NCBI RefSeq assembly: GCF_039537265.1
Contig: NZ_BAABAE010000003.1
Location: 186,001 to 250,000 of the forward strand
Origin: Terrimesophilobacter bigeumensis
GTDB taxonomy: Bacteria > Actinomycetota > Actinomycetes > Actinomycetales > Microbacteriaceae
Length of the DNA stretch: 64,000 nt
Reading direction: 5' to 3'
Both the position numbers and the translations under genes were made by a program. Below are positions 14,922 through 22,912 of this stretch, piece by piece. Under the pieces are notes generated by a model, which worked only from the letters and a program-made list of their open reading frames with translations, did no database searches and had not been told where the DNA came from. The first letter of the stretch is position 1. Every line of letters begins with the position of its first letter.

Positions 14922-16408
14922 CGCGCCTCCAGCCACTGCTCGTATCGAGCCTTCCACACGGCGTTCAGCGGGTAGAGGCCGTCGACGCTCTCGCCCGCGG
15001 CGACCATCTCGGCGATGAAGGTCTCCTGTCGCTCCTGCTCGATCGCATCCTCGACGACCTCCTCGACGAGGGAAGGCGGAATGACGAGCACACCGTCGCC
15101 GTCCCCGGCGATGACGTCGCCGGGCTGCACGGCTGTGCCGCCGCACGCGACCGTGACATCCGTCTCCCAGGCCACATGGCGGCGGCCGAGCACCGCAGGG
15201 TGCGGCCCGGCATGGTAGGTCGGGATGCCGAGGGCGGTCACGGCGTCGAGGTCGCGGACGCCGCCATCCGTCACGATGCCGGCCGCGCCGCGCACCTGCG
15301 CGCGCAGGGCCAGGATGTCGCCGACCGTCCCTGTGCCCTTCTCACCGCGGGCTTCGATCACGAGCACCTCGCCCGGATTCAGCGAGTCGAAGGCGCGCTT
15401 CTGCGCGTTGAAACCGCCGCCGTGGGAGGCGAAGAGGTCTTCGCGGCCGGGGATGAAGCGCAGGGTGCGGGCGAGGCCGACGAGGCGCGTGCCCGGCTGC
15501 GTCGGAGTGAGACCGTCGATCGACACCGTGTTGAGGCCGCGCTTGCGCAGTTGTGAGCTGAGGGTCGCGGTGCCGACCGAGTTGATCTTCGCGGTGAGCT
15601 CGTCGGTGAGTGTGCTGGAGCCGGGAAGCGAGCGCGGCTTCTCCTCCCGGCCGGCCGTCGGCGCCGTCGGAACAGCCTCCGCCGAGCCGAAGGCCTCGAC
15701 CCGTAGCTCGTCATCGACCCGCGGCCCGAAGCCGTAGTCCCCGAACGCCGTGACCCCTTCGATAACCGGTGTCACGAGGCGCCCGGTCGTGCGGCCCTCG
15801 GCGTCCTCGACCGCGACTTCGACCGTGTCGCCCGGCTGCACCACGGTCGACCCCGCGGGAGTTCCCGTGAGGATGATGTCGCCCGGCTCGAGGGTCACGA
15901 GCTGCGAGAGGTCGGCGATGAGCTGCCCAAACGGGAACAGGAGCGTCGCCGTGGTGTCGTCCTGCACGAGTTCGCCGTTCACCCAGGTGCGGATGCGCAG
16001 CCCGGCCGGGTCGAGCAGGTTGGCGGCGAGGATCGCCGGCCCGATGGGGGTGTAGCCGTCCCCGCCCTTCGAGCGGAGGTTGGAGCCCTTGTCCGCGTAT
16101 TTGAGGTCGTAGACGCCGAAGTCGTTGGAGGCGGTGACACCCGAGACGTACGACCAGCCGTCCTCCGGTGAGACCCGTCGCGCAACCTTGCCGATGATCA
16201 GTGCGATCTCGCCCTCGAAGGCCAGCAACTCGCATCCGGCCGGCCGCTCGATCGGGGTCTCGGATGCCGAGAGCGAGGTCGAGGGCTTGAGGAAGTAGCC
16301 GGGCTGTTCGGGGGTGCGCCCGCGCTGGGCGGCACGGCTCGGGTAGTTGAGGTGGACGGCGATGACCTTGCCCGGGCGGGATCCCAACAGCGTCTCGAGC
16401 TCGGTCAC
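14918..16408 (-). CDS. hpaG: Fusion of FAH-family isomerase/decarboxylase with RraA-family aldolase
   Basis: A 496-residue two-domain protein, first gene of the operon. Residues about 10-240 are a fumarylacetoacetate-hydrolase domain with the metal site EGEIALIIG, ASNDFGVYD and ILTGTPAGS, as in HpaG, which decarboxylates and isomerises the HpaE product. A linker of about 50 residues follows (APTAGREEKPRSLPGSS). Residues about 295-495 are an RraA/HMG-aldolase-like domain with GIVTDGGVRDLDA, containing the divalent-metal and substrate Arg-Asp pair. The C-terminal domain might act as a second pyruvate aldolase or oxaloacetate decarboxylase. GTG 16408 has a GGAGGTG site 5 nt upstream. The gene symbol applies to the N-terminal half only. 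Confidence 0.8.
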   Translation of the reverse strand: MTELETLLGSRPGKVIAVHLNYPSRAAQRGRTPEQPGYFLKPSTSLSASETPIERPAGCELLAFEGEIALIIGKVARRVSPEDGWSYVSGVTASNDFGVYDLKYADKGSNLRSKGGDGYTPIGPAILAANLLDPAGLRIRTWVNGELVQDDTTATLLFPFGQLIADLSQLVTLEPGDIILTGTPAGSTVVQPGDTVEVAVEDAEGRTTGRLVTPVIEGVTAFGDYGFGPRVDDELRVEAFGSAEAVPTAPTAGREEKPRSLPGSSTLTDELTAKINSVGTATLSSQLRKRGLNTVSIDGLTPTQPGTRLVGLARTLRFIPGREDLFASHGGGFNAQKRAFDSLNPGEVLVIEARGEKGTGTVGDILALRAQVRGAAGIVTDGGVRDLDAVTALGIPTYHAGPHPAVLGRRHVAWETDVTVACGGTAVQPGDVIAGDGDGVLVIPPSLVEEVVEDAIEQERQETFIAEMVAAGESVDGLYPLNAVWKARYEQWLEAR

Positions 16409-16423
16409 CCGGCACCTCCAGTG

Positions 16424-16441
16424 GTGTACGAAATAATATAC
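16424..16441 (-). promoter_or_regulatory. Candidate promoter/operator of the homoprotocatechuate operon
   Basis: The 18-bp imperfect palindrome GTGTA-CGAAATAA-TATAC lies just upstream of the first gene's ribosome-binding site, in the only AT-rich stretch of the gap. Read on the minus strand it contains TATATTAT, usable as a -10. GntR/FCD regulators often bind such GT...AC palindromes, so the site would overlap the promoter and allow repression. Inferred from sequence only. The rest of the gap to 16549 shows nothing further. Confidence 0.45.
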
Positions 16442-16549
16442 GATCTCAGCACACTCGGGCCGCCACCGCAAGACCCTCGCTCCTTCCCAGGAGCCCAGGT
16501 GCCGAAGGGCGGAGGGACGCCGCAACCCGGAGGCGATGGTACGGGCGAT

Positions 16550-17455
16550 TCAGAGCTGGACCGCCAGGCCCCCCGCCACCTGCGGATACAGCTCGGCGAT
16601 GAACTCGCTGAGCTCGTCGAGGGTGTCGCCGATCTGCGCCGACGCGTAGTGCAACGGACCCCACACCCCGAACAGAGTGATGATGAGGTCCTGCCCTCGC
16701 ACCCGGATGGGCACGCTCTGAAGGCCGTACCGAGCGTCGTCGGACAGGACGCAGACGCCGCGACCCGCCGCGGCGAGGGCCTGCGCCGTCGCCGTCGACT
16801 CGGTCTCGACCGCCGCAGCATAGGTGAGTCCGGCGGTGGCGACGGCCGTGTCGAACATCTGGCGCACGCCGTGGGCGGGAGTCATGGCGATGATGGGCTC
16901 GGTGACCAGTTCCGTCATCGAGATGCTCTCGCGGCCGGCGAAGCGATGTTCCGGATGCACCTGGGCCCACAGGTAGGCGTGGCCGATGACCCGGTATTCG
17001 AGGTCGGCCGGCGGGATCCTGGTGCCCACCGCGAAGTCCGCATCGCCGGCCCAGAGCCGCGGATAGACCCGCTCGGGGTTCGCCTCGATCACGTTTCCGA
17101 TGGTGCCGTCCTGCCCAGTGCGAACGATGAAGGGTGCGATGATGTCGGCGACGGTGGTCGGCGCGGCGACGAGGTTGAGCTGCGGGACCCAGCCGCGGGC
17201 GATCGCGGCGGAGGTGGCCTCCGCCTGTACGGCCCGGGTGAGCAGGTCGCGGGCGACGGGCAGGAAGGCGCGGCCGGCCGCAGTCGGGACGAGGCCGCGT
17301 GGTGTCCGGTCGAACAGGGTGAAGCCCAGGTCGGACTCGAGTCGCCGGATCTGCCGGCTGAGCGACGGCTGGGCCACATGCACCTCGGCCGCCGCGGCAT
17401 GGAGGGATCCGTGCTCGCACACGGCCGTGAAGTAGTGCAGCAGTCGAAGTTCCAA
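16550..17455 (-). CDS. LysR family transcriptional regulator
   Basis: A 301-residue regulator. The N-terminal helix-turn-helix is clear (HGSLHAAAAEVHVAQPSLSR, then QIRRLESDLGFTLFDRTPRG), followed by a LysR substrate-binding domain of the CbnR/BenM two-lobe type. TTG 17455 is chosen because GGAGG lies 6 nt upstream and the family N-terminus MELRLLHYF starts there. It is divergent from the peptide ABC operon and has an inverted repeat (17486-17496) between them, the usual arrangement for control of the divergent operon. The effector is unknown. Confidence 0.88.
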   Translation of the reverse strand: MELRLLHYFTAVCEHGSLHAAAAEVHVAQPSLSRQIRRLESDLGFTLFDRTPRGLVPTAAGRAFLPVARDLLTRAVQAEATSAAIARGWVPQLNLVAAPTTVADIIAPFIVRTGQDGTIGNVIEANPERVYPRLWAGDADFAVGTRIPPADLEYRVIGHAYLWAQVHPEHRFAGRESISMTELVTEPIIAMTPAHGVRQMFDTAVATAGLTYAAAVETESTATAQALAAAGRGVCVLSDDARYGLQSVPIRVRGQDLIITLFGVWGPLHYASAQIGDTLDELSEFIAELYPQVAGGLAVQL

Positions 17456-17485
17456 TCGATGCCTCCAAGGTATCGGGTTTACTTA

Positions 17486-17496
17486 AATACAGTATT
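17486..17496. promoter_or_regulatory. Candidate LysR operator/promoter in the divergent gap
   Basis: AATAC-A-GTATT, an 11-bp near-perfect dyad, sits in the AT-rich middle of the 115-bp region between the LysR gene and the substrate-binding protein gene. The location fits a LysR recognition site or -10 regions for either direction. Assignment is by position only. Confidence 0.4.
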
Positions 17497-17570
17497 AGCG
17501 GGTTATCGCTCTGGTCCATAGTCTGTACTCAACCCTGCCCCTCACGGGGCCCCACAACAGGAGGCCTGAC

Positions 17571-19169
17571 ATGGAAGTCACGCAGCTTCGCCGTACACCG
17601 CGGCTCACTGTGGCGCTGGTACTCGCGAGCGCCGTAGTGCTTTCCGGGTGTACCGCCACGAACAACGGAAACGAACCCGGCGGCACGACCGTGCTGAAGG
17701 TCGCGGCATCCGCGGCCGTCACCACCTGGAACCCGGTGACCTCGTTCTCGACGGAGGCCCTGTACATGGGCAACGTCTACGAGACGCTGATCTGGCGCAA
17801 TCCGGATGGCGCGGCCGAGGAGTTCACCCCCGGCCTCGCGGAGACCTGGGCGGCCAGCTCCGACGGACTGACCTGGACATTCGACATCCGCGAAGGCGCC
17901 ACCTTCCATGATGGCGAGCCCGTGAACGCGGAGGCCGTCAAACTGAGCATCGAGGCGGCCAAGGCCAAGGGCGGTGCGTCGTTCATCTGGGCGCCGCTCG
18001 AGTCCATCGAGGCCACGGACGAATACACCGCGGTGTTCCATCTCTCCTACGCCGCCCCGCTCGACCTCATCGCCGCCTCCACCTACGGGTCGTGGATCGT
18101 CTCGCCCAAGGCCCTCGCCGCTGCGGACGCCGACGAGAACTACTTCGAGGAGGGCAAGGACGCCGGGAGCGGCCCCTTCACCGTCGACTCCTACACGCCC
18201 GGCTCGTCGGTCGTGCTGAAGCGGTACGACGACTATTGGAACAAGGATGCGCTGCCGTACTACAGCATCGTGGACATCGCGATCACGCCGGATGCGGTGA
18301 CCTCGCAGCAGATGCTGACGAGCGGCGAGGTCGACCTCGCCACGAACATCCCGCTGGCGAACGTGAAGACGGTCGCGGATTCCATCGGCGCCGAGGTGCG
18401 GACCTCCAACTCGCCGTTCAACTTCGTCGCCCTGTTCAACACCACGCGCCCGCCACTCGACGACCCCATGGTCCGCCAGGCGCTCAGCTACGCGGTGCCC
18501 TACGACGACATCATCGATGTCGGCGCCCAGGGCTACGGAACACAGTCGCGCGCGGCGGTACCGAAGGGCATCTTCCCGTACTCCGACGATGTCCCCGTCT
18601 ACACGCAGGACCTGGACAAGGCACGCGACCTCCTCGCTCAGGCCGGCCACGAAGGCGGCGGCTTCGACCTCGTCCTCACCTACGCGTCGGAGAACTCGGC
18701 AGAGGCGAACTTCGTGCCGCTGATCAAGGATGCGTTCGCTCAGATCGGGGTCGATGTCGAGGTCCGTGGAGAGCTGTTCAACCAGCAGTGGGAGAACGCG
18801 AAGGCCGACCCTGCTTCTGCCCAGGACATCTTCGTCCTGTACTACTGGCCGACCTACAGCGACGCCGGTGCCGACAACCTCTGGTCGCTCTTCCACTCGA
18901 GCGAAGCGCCGTTCTTCAACCTCAGCTACTGGAAGAACGCGCAGTTCGACACGATGATCGACGACGCGGCGGTGCTCTCGGGCAGTGACCGTGCCGCAGC
19001 GCAGGCGAAGTACATCGAGGCGATGAACCTGCTCGTCGACCAGGCTCCGGCCATCTTCCTCTACGACACGCAAGCGATCCTGGTGTCACCGCCTGACCTG
19101 AACGTCGGACAATTCAACGAGAACTACCCGTTCACGACGTTCTTCGCGCCGATCACTCCGGCGTCCTGA
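17571..19169 (+). CDS. Peptide/opine-type ABC transporter substrate-binding lipoprotein (SBP_bac_5)
   Basis: The extracellular solute receptor of the importer encoded downstream, 532 residues. The signal peptide ends in lipobox VLSGC. The family-5 hallmark regions are present: YETLIWRNPDG, FTPGLAETWAASSDGLTWTFDIREGATFHDGEP split across the N-lobe, and AGSGPFTVDSYTPGSSVVLKRYDDYW in the middle. AGGAGG precedes ATG 17571. Ligand could be a di- or oligopeptide, an amide or an opine; the specificity cannot be read. A stem-loop follows the stop and may set a higher level of this protein than of the membrane subunits. Confidence 0.9.
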   Translation: MEVTQLRRTPRLTVALVLASAVVLSGCTATNNGNEPGGTTVLKVAASAAVTTWNPVTSFSTEALYMGNVYETLIWRNPDGAAEEFTPGLAETWAASSDGLTWTFDIREGATFHDGEPVNAEAVKLSIEAAKAKGGASFIWAPLESIEATDEYTAVFHLSYAAPLDLIAASTYGSWIVSPKALAAADADENYFEEGKDAGSGPFTVDSYTPGSSVVLKRYDDYWNKDALPYYSIVDIAITPDAVTSQQMLTSGEVDLATNIPLANVKTVADSIGAEVRTSNSPFNFVALFNTTRPPLDDPMVRQALSYAVPYDDIIDVGAQGYGTQSRAAVPKGIFPYSDDVPVYTQDLDKARDLLAQAGHEGGGFDLVLTYASENSAEANFVPLIKDAFAQIGVDVEVRGELFNQQWENAKADPASAQDIFVLYYWPTYSDAGADNLWSLFHSSEAPFFNLSYWKNAQFDTMIDDAAVLSGSDRAAAQAKYIEAMNLLVDQAPAIFLYDTQAILVSPPDLNVGQFNENYPFTTFFAPITPAS

Positions 19170-19176
19170 TGAGTTC

Positions 19177-19202
19177 GGGGTGGGTCTTCGGGCCCACCCC
19201 GG
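19177..19202 (+). terminator. Intercistronic hairpin after the substrate-binding protein gene
   Basis: A 9-bp perfect stem CGGGGTGGG/CCCACCCCG with an 8-nt loop lies between the binding-protein gene and the first permease gene. It can act as an attenuator or as a 3' stabiliser. A similar hairpin occupies the same place in the sugar operon (37297-37336). Confidence 0.6.
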
Positions 19203-19216
19203 ACTAGGGGGCAACC

Positions 19217-20233
19217 TTGACACTTTTCCTGCTCAAACGCGTCGGTACCTCGGCGATCGTCCTGTTCAGCCTGTCGGTCATCGTGTTCCTGCTCACGCGT
19301 CTCATCCCGAGCAACCCCGCCGTGATCTACGCCGGACCCAAGGCCCGGCCGGAGGAGCTGGCGCGGGTGACCGCCGAGCTCGGACTCGACCAGCCGCTCT
19401 ACCTCCAGTTCTTCCGCTACCTGGGCGGACTCGTCACGGGCGACTGGGGCAACTCCCTGGCCACCAAGCGCCCGGTGCTCGACGAACTCGCACTCCGCAC
19501 CCCCGCAACCCTCGAACTGCTCGCGGTGGCCATGCTCTTCGCCCTCGTGGTCGGTGTCATTCTGGGGGTGATCGCCGCCCGCAGACCCGGCCGGATACTC
19601 GACATGGTCATCCGCTTCCTCTCCATCGGCGGCGTCTCGATGCCGGCGTTCTGGCTGGGTCTCCTCCTGCAGGTCTTCTTCGTCGGCGCCCTCGGCATCC
19701 TGCCGGCGACCGGGCAGTTCAGCACCGAGATCAAGTATCTGAGCCCCATCACCAGCGTTACGGGTTTCCCGTTGCTGGACAGCCTGCTCACCGGCAACTG
19801 GGTCGCGTACTCCGACGGGCTCGCGCACGTCATACTCCCCGCACTCACCCTCGCCGCATATCCGCTCGGCCTCATCGCCCGGATGACGAGGGCCTCGATG
19901 CTCGACGTGGCGGAACAGGACTTCGTCTTCACGGCCAGGGCCTACGGTCTGAGGGAGGGGCTCATCCGCTGGAAGCTCGCCCTCAGGAACGCGCTTCCGC
20001 CGACCATGACGATCGTCGGGCTCGCCGCGGCCTACACGCTCACCGGGACCTTCTACGTGGAGATCGTGTTCAACTGGCCCGGTATCGGGCAATTCGCCGC
20101 GGGCGCGATGCTCGCGGTCGACTATCCCGCGATCGTGGCGATCACGATGCTCAGCGCGGCGGGCTACCTCGTCGCCAACCTGGTCGTCGACATCGTCCAG
20201 GCCCGACTCGATCCGAGAGCTCGACTGTCATGA
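19217..20233 (+). CDS. ABC transporter permease, DppB type
   Basis: First membrane subunit of the peptide-type importer, 338 residues with six predicted helices. The N-terminal helix FLLKRVGTSAIVLFSLSVIV and TRLIPSNPA are typical of DppB, and the EAA cytoplasmic loop contains DFVFTARAYGLREGLI before RNALPP. It has a somewhat longer periplasmic loop (about residues 165-205). The start is TTG 19217, preceded by AGGGGGC; no ATG or GTG suits the family N-terminus better. The stop overlaps the next ATG (ATGA). Confidence 0.9.
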   Translation: MTLFLLKRVGTSAIVLFSLSVIVFLLTRLIPSNPAVIYAGPKARPEELARVTAELGLDQPLYLQFFRYLGGLVTGDWGNSLATKRPVLDELALRTPATLELLAVAMLFALVVGVILGVIAARRPGRILDMVIRFLSIGGVSMPAFWLGLLLQVFFVGALGILPATGQFSTEIKYLSPITSVTGFPLLDSLLTGNWVAYSDGLAHVILPALTLAAYPLGLIARMTRASMLDVAEQDFVFTARAYGLREGLIRWKLALRNALPPTMTIVGLAAAYTLTGTFYVEIVFNWPGIGQFAAGAMLAVDYPAIVAITMLSAAGYLVANLVVDIVQARLDPRARLS

Positions 20234-21132
20234 CCTCTGCATCCGGGGTGCCGCCGCTGGCCGCCTTCGTCCCGCTCGGTGAACGCCCCTTCACCCGCAT
20301 CCGTCGCGTGCTGGCTCGCGACCCGATGGCGATGGTCGGGGTCGCCATCGTCGTTCTCGTCCTGGTACTCGCCCTGTTCGGCCAGTGGATCGCGCCGTAT
20401 CCGGAGCAGGGGCTCGGCTCGCCGCGCCCATCGCTGAGGGGGCTCGCCCCGGGCGCGGAGTACCTCTTCGGCACCGACCAGCTCGGCCGTGACGTGCTGA
20501 GCCGGATCATCATGGGAGCCAGGCCCGCTCTCCTGATCTCGGTGTTCGTCGTCCTGTTGGCCATGGTCATCGGAATACCCCTCGGAGCCATCGCCGGCTA
20601 CCGGGGAGGCTGGGTCGACCAGGTGCTCATGAGAGTCACCGAGGTCTTCCAGTCCTTCCCGCCCCTGCTGCTGGCCATGGTCACCGTCGCCATTCTCGGA
20701 CCGAGCCTCGTCAACGCCGGAATCGCCCTGGCGGTGTCGTGGTGGCCCTGGTACGCCCGACTGGTGAGAGCGGAAGCACAATCGCTGCGCGGCCGCCCGT
20801 TCGTCGAGGCCGCGCGCGCGATCGGGGTGCCGACCTGGCGCATCATCCCCCGCCACATCCTGCGCAACTCCCTGACCCCGATCCTCGTGCAGGCCACGGT
20901 GGACATCGGGAGCGTCGTGCTCGCGGCCGGGGCGCTGGCGTTCATCGGCCTGGGCGCCCAGCCGCCGGAGCCGGACTGGGGGCTCATGGTGGCAGAAGGC
21001 CGCGGGCTCATCTTCACCCAGTGGTGGATCTCCACGTTCCCCGGCCTCGCGCTCTTCGTGACGGTACTCGGCTTCAACCTCATCGGGGACTCGCTGAGGG
21101 ACATCTTCGACCCGAGGTCGGTGAAACGATGA
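20230..21132 (+). CDS. ABC transporter permease, DppC type
   Basis: Second membrane subunit, 300 residues, six helices. The N-terminal cytoplasmic stretch and DPMAMVGVAIVVLVLVLAL are the usual DppC beginning, FGTDQLGRDVLSRIIMGAR is the family signature, and the EAA loop is FVEAARAIGVPTWRIIPRHI. ATG 20230 overlaps the previous stop by 4 nt, and the stop overlaps the ATPase start likewise, so the complex is made in fixed ratio. Confidence 0.92.
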   Translation: MTSASGVPPLAAFVPLGERPFTRIRRVLARDPMAMVGVAIVVLVLVLALFGQWIAPYPEQGLGSPRPSLRGLAPGAEYLFGTDQLGRDVLSRIIMGARPALLISVFVVLLAMVIGIPLGAIAGYRGGWVDQVLMRVTEVFQSFPPLLLAMVTVAILGPSLVNAGIALAVSWWPWYARLVRAEAQSLRGRPFVEAARAIGVPTWRIIPRHILRNSLTPILVQATVDIGSVVLAAGALAFIGLGAQPPEPDWGLMVAEGRGLIFTQWWISTFPGLALFVTVLGFNLIGDSLRDIFDPRSVKR

Positions 21133-22091
21133 GCGAGCTGCTGGTCGTGGATGACCTCACGGTGACATTCCTCGAGCGGGGGAAGCCGAAGAACCGGCCG
21201 CTGCGCGGCATTTCGCTCACGATCGGCGAAGGCGAGATCCTCGGAGTCGTCGGGGAGACGGGATGCGGCAAGACCCTCACCGGCCTCGCGGTGCTCGGGC
21301 TGCTGCCCCAGGGCGCGCAGCCGAACGGCCGGATCGTCCTCGACGGGGTGGAGCAGGATTTCACGAAACCCTCGGCCGACACCCGCGGAAGGATCGTCTC
21401 ACTCGTCTTCCAGAACCCGGGCACCGCGTTCAACCCGGTCTTCACGATCGGCGCCCAGATGCGCGACGTCATCCGCCGGCATCGGGGACTGCGGCGCGGG
21501 GAGGCGCGAGAGCACATCCTGCACTATCTCGCTGAGGTCGGGCTGCCCGACCCGGACCGGGTCTACCGCAGTTTTCCGCACGAGCTCTCCGGCGGGATGC
21601 TCCAGCGCGCGATGATCGCGATGGCCCTGCTGTGCGAGCCGCGGCTCCTCGTCCTCGACGAGCCGACGACGGCGCTGGATGTCACCATCGCCAAGCAGAT
21701 CCTGCAGCTCATCCGGAGGCTGCGCGACCAGTTCGGCTTCGGCGTCCTCTTCATCACGCACAACCTCGGGGTCGTGAACGAGCTCTGCGACAGGCTCGCG
21801 GTGCTCTACGCCGGCCGGGTCGTGGAGTCGGGCCCGACCGCCGAGGTGCTGCAGGATCCGCAGCATCCGTACACGCGGGGACTCCTCAATGCGCTGCCCA
21901 GCAGGCAGACCCCTGGCAGCCCGCTCGAGGCGATTCCCGGTGCGGTCCCCGGCAATCTGCTCGCGGTCACCGCGTGCGCCTTCGCGGACCGGTGCCGCTA
22001 TGCGATCGCCGCCTGCCGTGAGATCGACCCGCTCCTCGAGGAGCTGTCGGCAGGCCACGGAGTGGCCTGCATCCGGGCGGGGGAGATATGA
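21129..22091 (+). CDS. ABC transporter ATPase, DppD type
   Basis: A cytosolic ATPase of 320 residues. Walker A is GETGCGKT, the signature is LSGGM with LQRA, Walker B is LLVLDEPTTALD and the switch His is in FITHNLGVV. The C-terminal oligopeptide-transporter extension has Cys in TACAFADRCRYAIAAC, which in this family often binds an iron-sulfur cluster. One of two ATPases of the importer; coupled by ATGA on both sides. Confidence 0.92.
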   Translation: MSELLVVDDLTVTFLERGKPKNRPLRGISLTIGEGEILGVVGETGCGKTLTGLAVLGLLPQGAQPNGRIVLDGVEQDFTKPSADTRGRIVSLVFQNPGTAFNPVFTIGAQMRDVIRRHRGLRRGEAREHILHYLAEVGLPDPDRVYRSFPHELSGGMLQRAMIAMALLCEPRLLVLDEPTTALDVTIAKQILQLIRRLRDQFGFGVLFITHNLGVVNELCDRLAVLYAGRVVESGPTAEVLQDPQHPYTRGLLNALPSRQTPGSPLEAIPGAVPGNLLAVTACAFADRCRYAIAACREIDPLLEELSAGHGVACIRAGEI

Positions 22092-22912
22092 GCGCGCTGA
22101 TCGCGGTGCAGAACCTCGTGAAGATCTACCGGGCGCACCGCCAGGAGGTACGGGCCGTCGACGATGTCTCCTTCGAGATCGAGGAGGGGACCACGTTCGG
22201 CCTCGTGGGGGAGTCCGGCTCGGGCAAGAGCACGATCGCCCGGTGCGCTCTCGGGCTCATCCCGCTGAACTCGGGGGAGGCCCGCTTCGATGGGAGGCGC
22301 ATCACCGGGCTCACCGAGCGGGCGATGCGACCGGTCCGGGCCGAGATGGGGATGGTGTTCCAGAACCCGGTGGCCGCGCTCAACCCGCGCATGACCGTCC
22401 GGGACTCCATCGCCGAACCGCTGCTCACCCACACCACGGTGCGGGGGCGCGCACTCGACGACCGCGTCGGACAGTTGCTGGAGGAGGTCGGGCTCGACGC
22501 CGGATTCGCCACCCGCCTGCCCCATCAGCTCTCCGGCGGACAGAGCCAGCGGGTGGGCATCGCCCGAGCGCTCGCCACCCGGCCGCGCCTGCTCGTCCTC
22601 GACGAGCCGACGAGCGCCCTGGATGTCTCGGTGCAGGCGCAGGTGCTCAACCTGCTGCAGGAGCTGCGAGCCCAGTACGGCCTCACCTACCTCATGATCT
22701 CCCACGACCTGGACGTCATCCGCTACCTGTGCGACACCGTCGGCGTCATGCGACGGGGACAGCTCGTGGAATCGGGATCGGCGGCCCAGGTGCTGACCAG
22801 CCCTCGACACGAGTACACGAAGCAGTTGATCGACGCCATGCCGGAGGCCCCGGGGGCGAAGCCCCGCGGTGCCGACACCATTCCCACGAAGCTACGGAGG
22901 ACGACGCAGTGA
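22088..22912 (+). CDS. ABC transporter ATPase, DppF type
   Basis: The second ATPase, 274 residues. Walker A is GESGSGKST, the signature is LSGGQSQR, Walker B is LLVLDEPTSALD and the switch region is MISHDLDVI. It is shorter than E. coli DppF and lacks the Cys-rich C-terminal extension. It completes a five-component peptide-family importer. The stop overlaps the start of the serine hydrolase gene as GTGA, tying that enzyme to the transporter. Confidence 0.92.
   Translation: MSALIAVQNLVKIYRAHRQEVRAVDDVSFEIEEGTTFGLVGESGSGKSTIARCALGLIPLNSGEARFDGRRITGLTERAMRPVRAEMGMVFQNPVAALNPRMTVRDSIAEPLLTHTTVRGRALDDRVGQLLEEVGLDAGFATRLPHQLSGGQSQRVGIARALATRPRLLVLDEPTSALDVSVQAQVLNLLQELRAQYGLTYLMISHDLDVIRYLCDTVGVMRRGQLVESGSAAQVLTSPRHEYTKQLIDAMPEAPGAKPRGADTIPTKLRRTTQ

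Noticed and set aside
17456..17570. A full LysR box and assigned promoters for both directions.
   Set aside because: Only a small dyad is clear; T-N11-A matches are too frequent by chance to assign start sites.
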